Assembly (NCBI GenBank): GCA_016789785.1 | Contig: JAEUQE010000188.1 | Location: 1 to 18,727, forward strand | DNA from: Bryobacterales bacterium | Lineage (GTDB): Bacteria; Acidobacteriota; Terriglobia; Bryobacterales; Bryobacteraceae | DNA length: 18,727 nucleotides | Direction of reading: 5' to 3' | Shown: positions 7,944-15,336 of the stretch, piece by piece | Numbering within the stretch: the first letter of the stretch is position 1 | Layout of the letters: each line of letters starts with the position of its first letter | Program-made: the position numbers and the translations under genes | Notes under the pieces: model-generated | The model's database searches: none | Seen by the model: only the letters and a program-made list of their open reading frames with translations | Told to the model about the DNA's origin: nothing

Positions 7944-9484
7944 TGCAGCCGCTCCTTCAGGTGATCGCCCACACGCATTGCATTCGCGATGATGGTCAAT
8001 GCGGGATTCACAGCCGCGCTGGAGGGAAAGAAGCTACCATCCACGACGTAGAGGTTGTCCACCTCGTGCGCGCGGCAGTTGACATCAATCGCCGACGTCT
8101 TCGGATCGCGCCCGAACCGCACAGTGCCGTTCTGATGCGCGACTCCCGCCAGCGGAATGCGATCGCCGACGAATGCGTTGTGCGGAATGATGTGATCCTG
8201 GCAGTCAGCCTGCTTCACCAGTTCCTTCAGCCGGTTCGTGAGGCGCTTGTGCCCCTCCAGATTGTTCGGCGTGTAGGAGAGCACAATCTCCCCCTGCCGG
8301 TTGAGCGTGACCCGGTTCCGAGGATCCGGCAGATCTTCGGAAGTAAGCCAGAAATCGAGGGAGTGCCGCGCCATCACATCCAGCGTCATGCCCGGTACGA
8401 TCCTCGGCGCGCCGGCCGAGAACATCGTGCCATCGAACTTCCCGACAAACGAGATGTGGCCCATCGGGTAGTCCCATTCCTTCGAAGCAAAGTAGTAGTC
8501 GTTGACCGACAAAGTCTTCTGGAACACCGTGCGATTGGGATGAATGGAAATGGCGAAGAGCACGGAGTTGGTGTGGCCCATGTAGTGGCGGCCCACCACA
8601 CCTGACCCGTTGGCGAGACCCTGAGGATGACGGTCATTCGCCGAACGCAGCAGAAGCGCCGCGGAGTTGATTGCGCCGCAGGATAGCACGACGATATCCG
8701 CCGAATAGCTTTCGCGAACGCCGCCACGCTCGACAATGATGCCGGTCACCTCGCGCCCCGAGGCCGAAGTCTCCAGCCGGTCGACCTTGGCGCTGGTAAG
8801 CAGAGTGATGTTGGAATGCCGCAAAGCCGGGGTGATACAGACCGTCTCGGCATCCGCTTTGGCATGGACCAGACACGCGAATCCGTCACAGGTTTCGCAG
8901 CGGATACACGGGCTCGCTTGCGGATTCTTCTCGTCGAGCATCACGCCGAGCGGCGTGTGAAACGGACGCAGGCCCAGGCGCTCGAAGTCGTTGGCGAGCT
9001 GCTGGATGCGCGGCTCATGGCTGATGGCCGGGTAGGGATACGCTTCGCTTGCCCACGGGTCGGTAGGATCCACACCGCGCTCGCCGTGGACATGGTACAG
9101 CTTCTCTGCTTGCGTGTAGTAAGGTTCTAAGTCGCGATAACTGAGCGGCCATGCGGGCGAGATGCCGCCGTGGTGCCGGACTTCGCCGAAGTCCTCCTCG
9201 CGCAGGCGGAACAATGCCGCGCCGAAAAACTTGGTGTTGCCGCCCACGTTGTAATTGGTGTGGGGATGCAACGGACGGTTGTCCTTGTCGTACCAGATGT
9301 CGCGCGTATTGTACTTACCGTTCTTCACGGTGGCGAGCGAACTCCAGTTATCTTTCTCGCGCGGCACATAGCCGCCGCGTTCGACAAGCAGGATGCGCTT
9401 ACCCGATGGGGCTAACCGGTGGGCAAGCGTCCCGCCGCCAGCACCGCTGCCCACGATGATGACGTCGTATTGGTTATCGTTCAT
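7940..9484 (-). CDS. GMC-family FAD-dependent oxidoreductase with a four-cysteine cluster
   Basis: A 514-residue flavin oxidoreductase of the glucose-methanol-choline family, which oxidises primary or secondary alcohols and sugars. Seen: the FAD-binding GSGAGGG (12-18), VERGG (35-39), the GMC-type NVGGNTKFFGAA (79-90), and the C-terminal catalytic pair His450 (VAHQNGT) and Asn493 (NPALTIIANAMR). There is an insertion with Cys193-x2-Cys196-x2-Cys199-x4-Cys204 followed by LVHAKADAE, which could hold metal or disulfides. No signal peptide is seen, so it is probably cytoplasmic unless exported with a partner. GGAG lies 6 bases before the ATG. The gene overlaps the aquaporin end by 11 bases and the VOC start by 4 bases. 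Substrate unknown. Confidence 0.93.
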   Translation of the reverse strand: MNDNQYDVIIVGSGAGGGTLAHRLAPSGKRILLVERGGYVPREKDNWSSLATVKNGKYNTRDIWYDKDNRPLHPHTNYNVGGNTKFFGAALFRLREEDFGEVRHHGGISPAWPLSYRDLEPYYTQAEKLYHVHGERGVDPTDPWASEAYPYPAISHEPRIQQLANDFERLGLRPFHTPLGVMLDEKNPQASPCIRCETCDGFACLVHAKADAETVCITPALRHSNITLLTSAKVDRLETSASGREVTGIIVERGGVRESYSADIVVLSCGAINSAALLLRSANDRHPQGLANGSGVVGRHYMGHTNSVLFAISIHPNRTVFQKTLSVNDYYFASKEWDYPMGHISFVGKFDGTMFSAGAPRIVPGMTLDVMARHSLDFWLTSEDLPDPRNRVTLNRQGEIVLSYTPNNLEGHKRLTNRLKELVKQADCQDHIIPHNAFVGDRIPLAGVAHQNGTVRFGRDPKTSAIDVNCRAHEVDNLYVVDGSFFPSSAAVNPALTIIANAMRVGDHLKERLQ

Positions 9485-10277
9485 TGATAGCTCCGTAGTT
9501 GCACCGGAAGATGCAGGAATACCGGTTGTGATGGTGGAGTTTCGCGCAGTAGACGCGGGCCGCTCCGCGCTCCAGGTGAAAGACGAGCGCGGCCATCAGC
9601 ATGCCCAACGGCGGCGCAACAAAGTAAATGCCAGGCCATAGACTTTCCCGGGCAGGAATGGCTGAGCTGAATGTTCGCGCGGGGTTCATGCTCACGCCCG
9701 AAATTGGCGCTTCGAAGAGAATGAAGGACGCTACCATCGCGCCAACCGCGAACGGCGTGAACCGGGACCAGCCGCGGCTGTTCGCCATGCGGAGTACCAC
9801 GCTCATCAGCCCGAAAGAGATGAGGCCTTCCGCCACGAACGCCACTAACGGACCATCGGCGCCGGGTAGTGTCGCTACATAGTTGACCGAAGGATGATCG
9901 AGGGCCGAGCCGATCATCGTTCTCGCCACGAACACACCAGCCAATCCACCCGCGAACTGGAAAGCGATGTAGAAAAGAGCGTCAATCGCCGCTACCCGGC
10001 CCAGCGTCCAGTAAGTGAGTGTGACGGCAGGATTGAAGTGCGCACCGGAGCGCTTGCCCCAAGGCGAGTGAATGAGAATCACCGCCGTTCCACCCATTGC
10101 CACTCCCATCACCAGACGGCGCATCCAAGGTTCCGGCAGTACCTCATGCGCCATCGCCGCGGGGTGCTCCAGGAGAGTCGCGAAGATACAGGCTGCCAGC
10201 ATGAAGAGGCCCAGCAGCAGCGCCTCGCACAAATACTCGGTCCAGTTCAAAGCGGTTCTTTTGTTGTTCGTCCACAT
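9474..10277 (-). CDS. Aquaporin / MIP-family channel with Cys-His-rich tail
   Basis: A 267-residue membrane channel with six predicted membrane helices and the two signature loops: GAHFNPAVT (NPA at 82-84) and GVSMNPART (NPA at 198-200, with the selectivity-filter Arg201). MIP channels pass water or small neutral solutes such as glycerol; the filter residues cannot settle which. The C-terminal tail after the last helix is unusual: Cys244, HHH at 248-250, Cys255 and Cys259. The start is placed at the ATG at 10277 because membrane-protein-like sequence begins there; the open frame continues upstream into sequence antisense to the DinB gene and is excluded. The ribosome site is weak. It is the first gene of a four-gene operon. 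Confidence 0.9.
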   Translation of the reverse strand: MWTNNKRTALNWTEYLCEALLLGLFMLAACIFATLLEHPAAMAHEVLPEPWMRRLVMGVAMGGTAVILIHSPWGKRSGAHFNPAVTLTYWTLGRVAAIDALFYIAFQFAGGLAGVFVARTMIGSALDHPSVNYVATLPGADGPLVAFVAEGLISFGLMSVVLRMANSRGWSRFTPFAVGAMVASFILFEAPISGVSMNPARTFSSAIPARESLWPGIYFVAPPLGMLMAALVFHLERGAARVYCAKLHHHNRYSCIFRCNYGAINER

Positions 10278-10302
10278 CACCGTGCCCGGCAAGAAAGGAC
10301 TG

Positions 10303-10371
10303 TCATGCCGCCGGTTATTCCGCTCGAAAACTTCATTCAACAAGGAATAATCGTGCGGCTTAGCGGCATGA
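10303..10371. promoter_or_regulatory. Divergent control region with inverted GGAATAA elements
   Basis: The 95 bases between the divergent aquaporin and DinB starts hold two nested inverted repeats. TCATGCCGC (10303-10311) matches GCGGCATGA (10363-10371), and TTATTCC (10315-10321) matches GGAATAA (10344-10350). Read outward on each strand, this gives GGAATAATCGTGCGGC toward DinB and GGAATAACCGGCGGC toward the aquaporin. Such a mirrored layout suits two copies of one promoter element (GGAAT is used as -35 by some ECF sigma factors) or one dimeric regulator acting on both operons. Its role is inferred; the repeats are seen. Confidence 0.55.
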
Positions 10372-10372
10372 A

Positions 10373-10936
10373 ATGCGCGAAATGACGAACGCCATGCGAG
10401 ACCTGCTTCAAACGAACCGCACCTGGCTGGGCCAGATGCTGGATCTGTTAGCGAACACGCGCGACGAGCACTATTCCTCATCGCCCGCGGGACTGGAGCC
10501 GCACCGGGCGGGCGGCCACTTGCGGCACATCCTCGACTTCTATGAGTGCTTCCTTGCGGGGCTGGCGCGGGGATCGATCGACTATGATGCTCGCCAGCGC
10601 GATCCAAATGTGGAGAGCGATCGCGCGGCCGCCATCCGGAAGACCCAGCGAATGTTCTCGCGTCTTGCCGAAGTGGAGAACCTCGAGTACGACAAACGGC
10701 TTTGGGTAAAGGTGGAAGCTTCTGAGGGGCTTGGTTTGCTTGGTAATTTCGTACTTTCCACCGTGGGGCGTGAGTTACAGGTCCTCTCCAGCCACACGGT
10801 GCACCACTTTGCTTTGATGGCGGTCACACTGCGGCTGCTGGGCGCCGATGTTCCCTGCGATTTCGGAGTGGCGCCGTCTACTCTCCTCCACCATGCCCGC
10901 CGGTCTGATGGAGAAATGCGGGGGGAGGCGGCGTAA
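10373..10936 (+). CDS. DinB-like four-helix-bundle protein
   Basis: A 187-residue protein of the DinB/YfiT-like superfamily of metal-binding four-helix bundles. Seen: HLRHILDFYECF, with the likely first ligand His52, and SSHTVHHFALM, giving His141-x3-His145, the usual HxxxH pair. The superfamily includes thiol-dependent transferases (mycothiol or bacillithiol S-transferases, maleylpyruvate isomerase) and many uncharacterised members, so no reaction is assigned. The ATG at 10373 is the first in frame; ATGs at residues 4 and 8 are alternatives because no good ribosome site is visible. The NRDE gene begins 4 bases after its stop, so both belong to one operon. Confidence 0.85.
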   Translation: MREMTNAMRDLLQTNRTWLGQMLDLLANTRDEHYSSSPAGLEPHRAGGHLRHILDFYECFLAGLARGSIDYDARQRDPNVESDRAAAIRKTQRMFSRLAEVENLEYDKRLWVKVEASEGLGLLGNFVLSTVGRELQVLSSHTVHHFALMAVTLRLLGADVPCDFGVAPSTLLHHARRSDGEMRGEAA

Positions 10937-10939
10937 CCC

Positions 10940-11668
10940 ATGTGCACTGTGAGTTGGATTTACACCGCGGGCGGATATCGCCTGTTCTGCAACCGGGATG
11001 AGAAACGAACGCGGCTTCCAGCGATCGCGCCGAAAACCCGGCGCCTCGCCGGTGTGCGGATTCTGGCGCCTGTTGACGGCGACCACGGAGGCACCTGGCT
11101 GAGTGTCAACGAATATGGCGTTGCGATTTGCCTGCTGAACGGCGCCTGCTTGTCTATGAACCACGAACCGCCGAACTGCGAGACGCCGGCGCAAATGCAA
11201 CCGCGAAACAGCCGTGGCTGCATTCCGTTGATGCTTGCGAATTCCCGATCCTCGCAACAGGCCTGTGAACGCCTTTCGGGTTTCGCGTTGGCGAGCTTTC
11301 CGGCATTCACGGTCCTAATGGCGGAGCCCGGTCTTCCGGTCGCCATCGCGGAGTGGAACGGAACCGAACTGGCCATCCTGCCTTACGGAGAACCGTTTCT
11401 TCCGCTGGTGAGTTCGTCCTTTGAAGCCGCTTCGGTGCGGGCATGGCGGCAACAGGAATTTCGCCGCTTCGCCCGACCAGAGGACTTTCATCGCAGCCAC
11501 AACGGCGGGGCCAGCGCGTTCTCCCCATGCATGCATCGCGAAGATGCGGAAACGGTCAGCCACAGTGAAGTGTCCGTCACCGCGAACCAAGTCACGTTCC
11601 TTTACTCGGCCGGTTTGCCCTGCCGCAGTGCGCCGCCGGAGAAACTATGCCTGACGCTGATTCCGTAA
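10940..11668 (+). CDS. NRDE-family (TANGO2-like) protein
   Basis: A 242-residue protein starting MCT, with Cys2 as the predicted N-terminal nucleophile of the Ntn-hydrolase-like fold, and with the naming motif NRDE at 18-21. GGTWLSVNEYGVAICLLN is the next conserved block, and the end reads VTANQVTFLYSAGLP as usual for the family. Eukaryotic TANGO2 relatives are linked to haem or lipid handling; bacterial members have no firm function. There is no signal peptide or membrane segment, so it is cytoplasmic. A GGGAGG-containing stretch precedes the ATG. Its end overlaps the next gene by 22 bases, implying coupling with the DedA/ATP-grasp gene. Confidence 0.92.
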   Translation: MCTVSWIYTAGGYRLFCNRDEKRTRLPAIAPKTRRLAGVRILAPVDGDHGGTWLSVNEYGVAICLLNGACLSMNHEPPNCETPAQMQPRNSRGCIPLMLANSRSSQQACERLSGFALASFPAFTVLMAEPGLPVAIAEWNGTELAILPYGEPFLPLVSSSFEAASVRAWRQQEFRRFARPEDFHRSHNGGASAFSPCMHREDAETVSHSEVSVTANQVTFLYSAGLPCRSAPPEKLCLTLIP

Positions 11669-13068
11669 AGTTCCTGGGACTGGCCGCCGCCACGTTGGCC
11701 AGCGAAGATCTCGCCTGCGTCAGCGCGGGGTTGCTGATCGCCTCGGGCCATATGGGCTGGGCGGCCGGCATCGCGGCATGTGCGGCGGGGATCTTCGTTG
11801 GCGATGTGGCGATCTATCTCGCGGGCCGCGCATTTCCGGCTGACCGGATGCGCTGGGAGCCCGCCCGCCGTTGGTTTGCACGCTATGGTGATGGAGCGGT
11901 ATTTGTAAGCCGCTTCCTCCCCGGATTTCGCGTGGCCACCTATCTGGCGGCGGGCGCGATGCGCATGCCGTTTGTGAAGTTCGCCGCATACCTCGCAGCG
12001 GCAGTCGCGATCTGGACGCCCGGCTTGGTTGGCGCTACCGCAATGTTGGGCAGCGCTCCGAATCTGCTTTGGTTTGCGCTGCCAGCGGCGGCCATGGTTG
12101 CGCTTCGCAATACGCGATGGAGCCGCTGGGAGTTCTGGCCCGCATGGGCGGCCTACCTGCCGCTGATTCCTTACCTATTTTGGCTGGGCGTGCGCCATCG
12201 CTCGTTTACGGTGTTCATGAAGGCCAATCCAGGCATGAAGAATGGTGGGTTGGTGGGCGAGTCAAAGAGTGAGTCGCTCGCTCATCTTCACAGAGGTGCG
12301 CCCGAGTATGTCGCGCCATTTACGCTCGCGCGGAATGCCGCTGAGGCTACCGCTGCCGGCCACGGTTATCCGCTGGTCCTAAAGCCCGATGTCGGCGAAC
12401 GCGGCAAGGGCGTCGTGATTGCACGATCGGCTGGCGGCGTTGCAGCCTACTTTCAAACGCCGCGCGGCGCGACCATCGCGCAGGAGTACGTGTCAGGCGA
12501 GGAGTTCGGATTATTCTACCAGCGGCACCCTCGCGACTCGCGTGGCCGTCTGGTCTCGATCACGCGCAAGACGTTCCCCACCGTCACTGGCGACGGAGAG
12601 CGAACCGTCGAGCAGTTGGTGCGCGCCGATGAGCGGGCACGATTCCTCCTGGAAGCCTATCGCCACGCTTGCCGGACGCCTTTCGATTCGATCCCTCCCG
12701 CGGGGCAGCGGGTTGCGCTGGTCGAGATCGGTTCACACTGCCGGGGCACGATCTTTCTCGACGGTTCAGCCCTGTGGACGGAAGCTCTCGATCGAGCCGT
12801 GGATCGCGTCGCGCAAGCCCATCCAGGGTTCTACTTTGGAAGGTTCGATGTTCGTGCCGCTTCCGTGGAAGCTCTGCAGCGCGGCGAGTTTCTGGTGCTG
12901 GAGTTGAACGGAGTTGGCGCAGAACCTGCGCACATCTACGATCCGGCCGTTTCTCTCTCCGCCGCCTATCGCGCCCTGTTGGCTCACTGGCGCGAGGCTT
13001 TCGCCATCGGATCGGCGGCCCGCCTTCTGACTCCCCGATTTTCGGGCTTCCGTATTCTGACTTACTAA
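11647..13068 (+). CDS. DedA (VTT) membrane domain fused to an ATP-grasp ligase domain
   Basis: A 473-residue two-part protein. Residues 1-155 form a DedA/VTT membrane domain: ASED at 18-21, GDVAIYLAGR (52-61), FVSRFLPGFRVATYLAAGAMRMP (86-108) and a C-terminal Trp helix. DedA proteins act in lipid flipping and membrane homeostasis. A linker helix (WEFWPAW to FWLGVRHR, 161-185) leads to GGLVGESK (200-207) and an ATP-grasp fold with YPLVLKPDVGERGKGV (241-256), AQEYVSGEEFGLF (278-290), ITRKTFP (305-311), FGRFDVR (397-403) and LELNGVGAEP (418-427); Asp401, Glu419 and Asn421 are candidate metal ligands. ATP-grasp enzymes join a carboxylate to an amine, thiol or similar via an acyl-phosphate. GGAG lies 5 bases before the ATG. 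Substrates are unknown. Confidence 0.88.
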   Translation: MPDADSVKFLGLAAATLASEDLACVSAGLLIASGHMGWAAGIAACAAGIFVGDVAIYLAGRAFPADRMRWEPARRWFARYGDGAVFVSRFLPGFRVATYLAAGAMRMPFVKFAAYLAAAVAIWTPGLVGATAMLGSAPNLLWFALPAAAMVALRNTRWSRWEFWPAWAAYLPLIPYLFWLGVRHRSFTVFMKANPGMKNGGLVGESKSESLAHLHRGAPEYVAPFTLARNAAEATAAGHGYPLVLKPDVGERGKGVVIARSAGGVAAYFQTPRGATIAQEYVSGEEFGLFYQRHPRDSRGRLVSITRKTFPTVTGDGERTVEQLVRADERARFLLEAYRHACRTPFDSIPPAGQRVALVEIGSHCRGTIFLDGSALWTEALDRAVDRVAQAHPGFYFGRFDVRAASVEALQRGEFLVLELNGVGAEPAHIYDPAVSLSAAYRALLAHWREAFAIGSAARLLTPRFSGFRILTY

Positions 13069-14372
13069 GAAATCAGGCCGGTCTTCCAATCCCACTTGAG
13101 TCTCCTGCCCTGTTGATAGGCGAGGTTGGCCAAATGGGCGGAACTTGCGGCGGCATGCCCATCCCAGGCGTTTTCCTTGCTGGGAGCGCCTTCGCGTACC
13201 GAGATCAGGAAGTGCTCCAGGTGCGAAGTGCCGCGGTCGACGAGGATCTCCTCGGCTTTGGGCATCGGGGGCAAGGCTTTCTTCGGCCGCCCGTCAGCCG
13301 AATGGCCGCGAGACTCGAAATACTCCGCGCGCATCTTATCCGGCCAGGCCGCGGTGCCGTAGCGTTGCACATCCGGCAGATTCGCCTCGGCGCGTAGCGT
13401 CAGGCTGCGCATTCCCACGGTGAGCGTGCCCTTCGACCCCATGATCAGCATCCCGCGTTCGCCGGAGGAGTTGCCTAAGTTGACGTATAAGTCGGCGACA
13501 AATTCTCCAGGATACTCATAGACCGAGTTCATGACGTCGGGTACGGAGCGTCCGTCTTTCCAGCGGTAGATTCCGCCTTGCGAGACCACCGAGACAGGCG
13601 CGGGCACATCCATTACCTCGTGCAACTGGGTGAGCATGTGCACGAACAGGTCGGTGGCGACGCCGCCCGAGTATTCCCACCAGCAGCGCCAGCGGAAGAA
13701 GACCTTCGGATCGAAGTCGCGCTTGGGAGCAGGGCCGATGAAGCGCGCCCAGTCAATGGTGGCAGGCGACGCGTCGGGGGCTACCGCGTAGACCCAAGCG
13801 CCTTCGGGCGAGTTCCGGGTGTTCGCCATGCGTACCATGTTGACGTGTCCGAGCACACCCGATTTCACAATCTCGCGGGCCTTCTGTGTAATTGCCGATG
13901 TTTTTCCTTCGCTGCCCACCATGAGGCATTTTCGGTTGCCCTCCATCGCGCGCACGATTTGAAGATTCTGCTCGATGCTCCAGGCCATGGGCTTTTCCAG
14001 GTAGATGTGCTTGCCGGCGGCGATCGCTTCCAGCGTCATCTTGGCGTGCCAGTGGTCGGGAGTGGCGATGACTACAGCGTCCAGGTCCTTTCGGTCCAGG
14101 ACGCGGCGGTAATCTCGTGTGGTCTCGATCGCCCCGTTGGTGACTTCCTTGGCCCGGGTGAGGTGGCCGTCGTAGACGTCGGCGGTGATCACGGGAATCA
14201 CGCCCGGCAACTTCTGGAACTGCTCCAGGAGGTACATGCCCCGGATGCCGATGCCGATGAAACCCATCTTCACCGGGGCTGCCTTGGTTGTGGAGGTCTG
14301 CTGGGCGGCGGACTTCGGAGCCAGCTTGAAGGTGATGGCGGCCGTAGCCGCGGAAAAGGTGCGTCGGGTCAT
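13065..14372 (-). CDS. Gfo/Idh/MocA-family oxidoreductase with Tat-type signal
   Basis: A 435-residue NAD(P)-dependent sugar or inositol dehydrogenase-like protein. The N-terminus MTRRTFSAATAAITF carries a twin-arginine motif, suggesting export by the Tat pathway. The Rossmann motif is GFIGIGIRG (37-45), followed by ATPDHWHAKMTLEAIAAGKHIYLEKPMA (103-130) with the family EKP (126-128), and GGVATDLFVHML with a candidate catalytic His245. The frame extends upstream over the regulatory dyads, so the ATG at 14372, where the signal peptide begins, is preferred; AGGA lies about 10 bases before it. Its end overlaps the ATP-grasp gene tail-to-tail by 4 bases. It diverges from the GntR gene, a likely regulator. 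Substrate unknown. Confidence 0.92.
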   Translation of the reverse strand: MTRRTFSAATAAITFKLAPKSAAQQTSTTKAAPVKMGFIGIGIRGMYLLEQFQKLPGVIPVITADVYDGHLTRAKEVTNGAIETTRDYRRVLDRKDLDAVVIATPDHWHAKMTLEAIAAGKHIYLEKPMAWSIEQNLQIVRAMEGNRKCLMVGSEGKTSAITQKAREIVKSGVLGHVNMVRMANTRNSPEGAWVYAVAPDASPATIDWARFIGPAPKRDFDPKVFFRWRCWWEYSGGVATDLFVHMLTQLHEVMDVPAPVSVVSQGGIYRWKDGRSVPDVMNSVYEYPGEFVADLYVNLGNSSGERGMLIMGSKGTLTVGMRSLTLRAEANLPDVQRYGTAAWPDKMRAEYFESRGHSADGRPKKALPPMPKAEEILVDRGTSHLEHFLISVREGAPSKENAWDGHAAASSAHLANLAYQQGRRLKWDWKTGLIS

Positions 14373-14471
14373 GAGGGAGAGGTCCTGCCCCTTCAGGATA
14401 GTCCAGTTCGGGGCAGTCCAGACAAATTGAGGATGGTGGGTTCGTTTCGAAATACAGCATGTGCGGCCTAA

Positions 14472-14486
14472 TATGGCTAAGCCAAT
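14472..14486. promoter_or_regulatory. Putative GntR operator, site 1 (Gfo/Idh/MocA side)
   Basis: Core TGGC-TAA-GCCA, a dyad matching site 2 at 12 of 15 positions. On the minus strand it falls between TTGCCG and TATTAG, a possible -35/-10 pair for the oxidoreductase gene, so binding could block that promoter. The regulator assignment is inferred from location. Confidence 0.55.
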
Positions 14487-14526
14487 TCCGGCAAGATACT
14501 GGAAACAAGCACTTGGCTGTGGTAGC

Positions 14527-14541
14527 ATTGGCTAGGCCAAT
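14527..14541. promoter_or_regulatory. Putative GntR operator, site 2 (autoregulatory side)
   Basis: ATTGGC-TAG-GCCAAT, a perfect 6-base-arm dyad ending 15 bases before the GntR ATG and just upstream of its AGGAG. A weak promoter, TGGAAA-17 bases-TAGCAT, would place this site over the -10/start region. The two dyad centres are 55 bp apart, about five helical turns. Confidence 0.6.
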
Positions 14542-14556
14542 TGACAGGAGAGTGGC

Positions 14557-15336
14557 ATGTCACACGCAGCGCCCAGCCCGGTCTACCGGCAACTGCACGG
14601 GAAACTGCGCGAACTCGCGGCGAGCGAGTTTGCCGATGGCGACCGCTTCCTGACCGAGCGTCAGGTCTCCGAGCGATTCGGTGTCAGCCGTCCCACGGCC
14701 AACAAGGCGCTCTTTGCGCTTGTGTCGGAAGGGCTGTTGGAGTTCCGGACCGGGGCGGGGACGTTCGTGCGGAAACGGCCTCTTGACTACAATCTGCGGG
14801 CTCTGGTCAGCTTCAACGAGGAAGCCCACGCCGCGGGCCGCGAGCCTTCCACCGAAGTGTTGGGGCTGGACAAGCTGGCAGCAGGCGCAGCGCCAGGAAA
14901 CATCGCCAGCCTGCTGCGGGCCGCACCCGGCGACTTGGTCTGGTATGTGACGCGGCTGCGTCTTGCGGACGGCGTGCCAATGATTCTGGAGAAGCGCTAC
15001 GTGGTTGCGCGTTTCTGCACCAGCCTGACGTGGAAGGACGTGGGTGGGTCGCTCTACCGCGTCTGGCAGCAGAAGTTCGGCTTGGAGTTATCCGGCGCAC
15101 ATCAGGCGATTCGTGCGGTAAGTATCCACGGGTCGGAGGCGGAGTTATTGAAGGTACCGCAGGGCGCGGCCGGATTCCTGATTCTATCCGTCGGGTTTCT
15201 CGCCGACGGGGCACCGCTGTGGTATGAGCACACGTTGTACCGGGGCGATATGTACGAGTTCCGCAACCAACTCACCGGCGTGCAACCAGCGGCGCATGCC
15301 GTGGGCCGGTTCCTGGCGAGTGGCGGTGGATCGTGA
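14557..15336 (+). CDS. GntR-family transcriptional regulator, HutC/UTRA type
   Basis: A 259-residue regulator. Residues 8-73 form the winged helix-turn-helix with PVYRQLHGKLREL, LTERQVSERFGVSRPTANKAL and LLEFRTGAGTFV. The rest is a UTRA ligand-binding domain with EKRYVVARFC, ALWYEHTLYRGDMYEFRNQL-like features, which in this family binds sugar phosphates or other small metabolites. The ATG at 14557 has AGGAG 6 bases upstream. Two matching dyads lie directly upstream, so autoregulation and control of the divergent Gfo/Idh/MocA gene are likely. Downstream sugar-kinase and aldolase genes on the same strand are the probable operon. The ligand may be a (deoxy)sugar phosphate, by inference. Confidence 0.93.
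   Translation: MSHAAPSPVYRQLHGKLRELAASEFADGDRFLTERQVSERFGVSRPTANKALFALVSEGLLEFRTGAGTFVRKRPLDYNLRALVSFNEEAHAAGREPSTEVLGLDKLAAGAAPGNIASLLRAAPGDLVWYVTRLRLADGVPMILEKRYVVARFCTSLTWKDVGGSLYRVWQQKFGLELSGAHQAIRAVSIHGSEAELLKVPQGAAGFLILSVGFLADGAPLWYEHTLYRGDMYEFRNQLTGVQPAAHAVGRFLASGGGS

Noticed and set aside
10278..10607. Upstream extension of the aquaporin frame
   Set aside because: It runs antisense through the DinB gene, and membrane-channel sequence starts only at the ATG at 10277.
13578..14471. A 297-codon plus-strand frame opposite the Gfo/Idh/MocA gene
   Set aside because: The minus strand carries clear Rossmann and EKP motifs. The plus frame is His/Val/Gly-rich with no family signal.
14373..14528. 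N-terminal extension of the Gfo/Idh/MocA protein
   Set aside because: It would cover the regulatory dyads and place the twin-arginine signal internally; the ATG at 14372 fits a Tat substrate.
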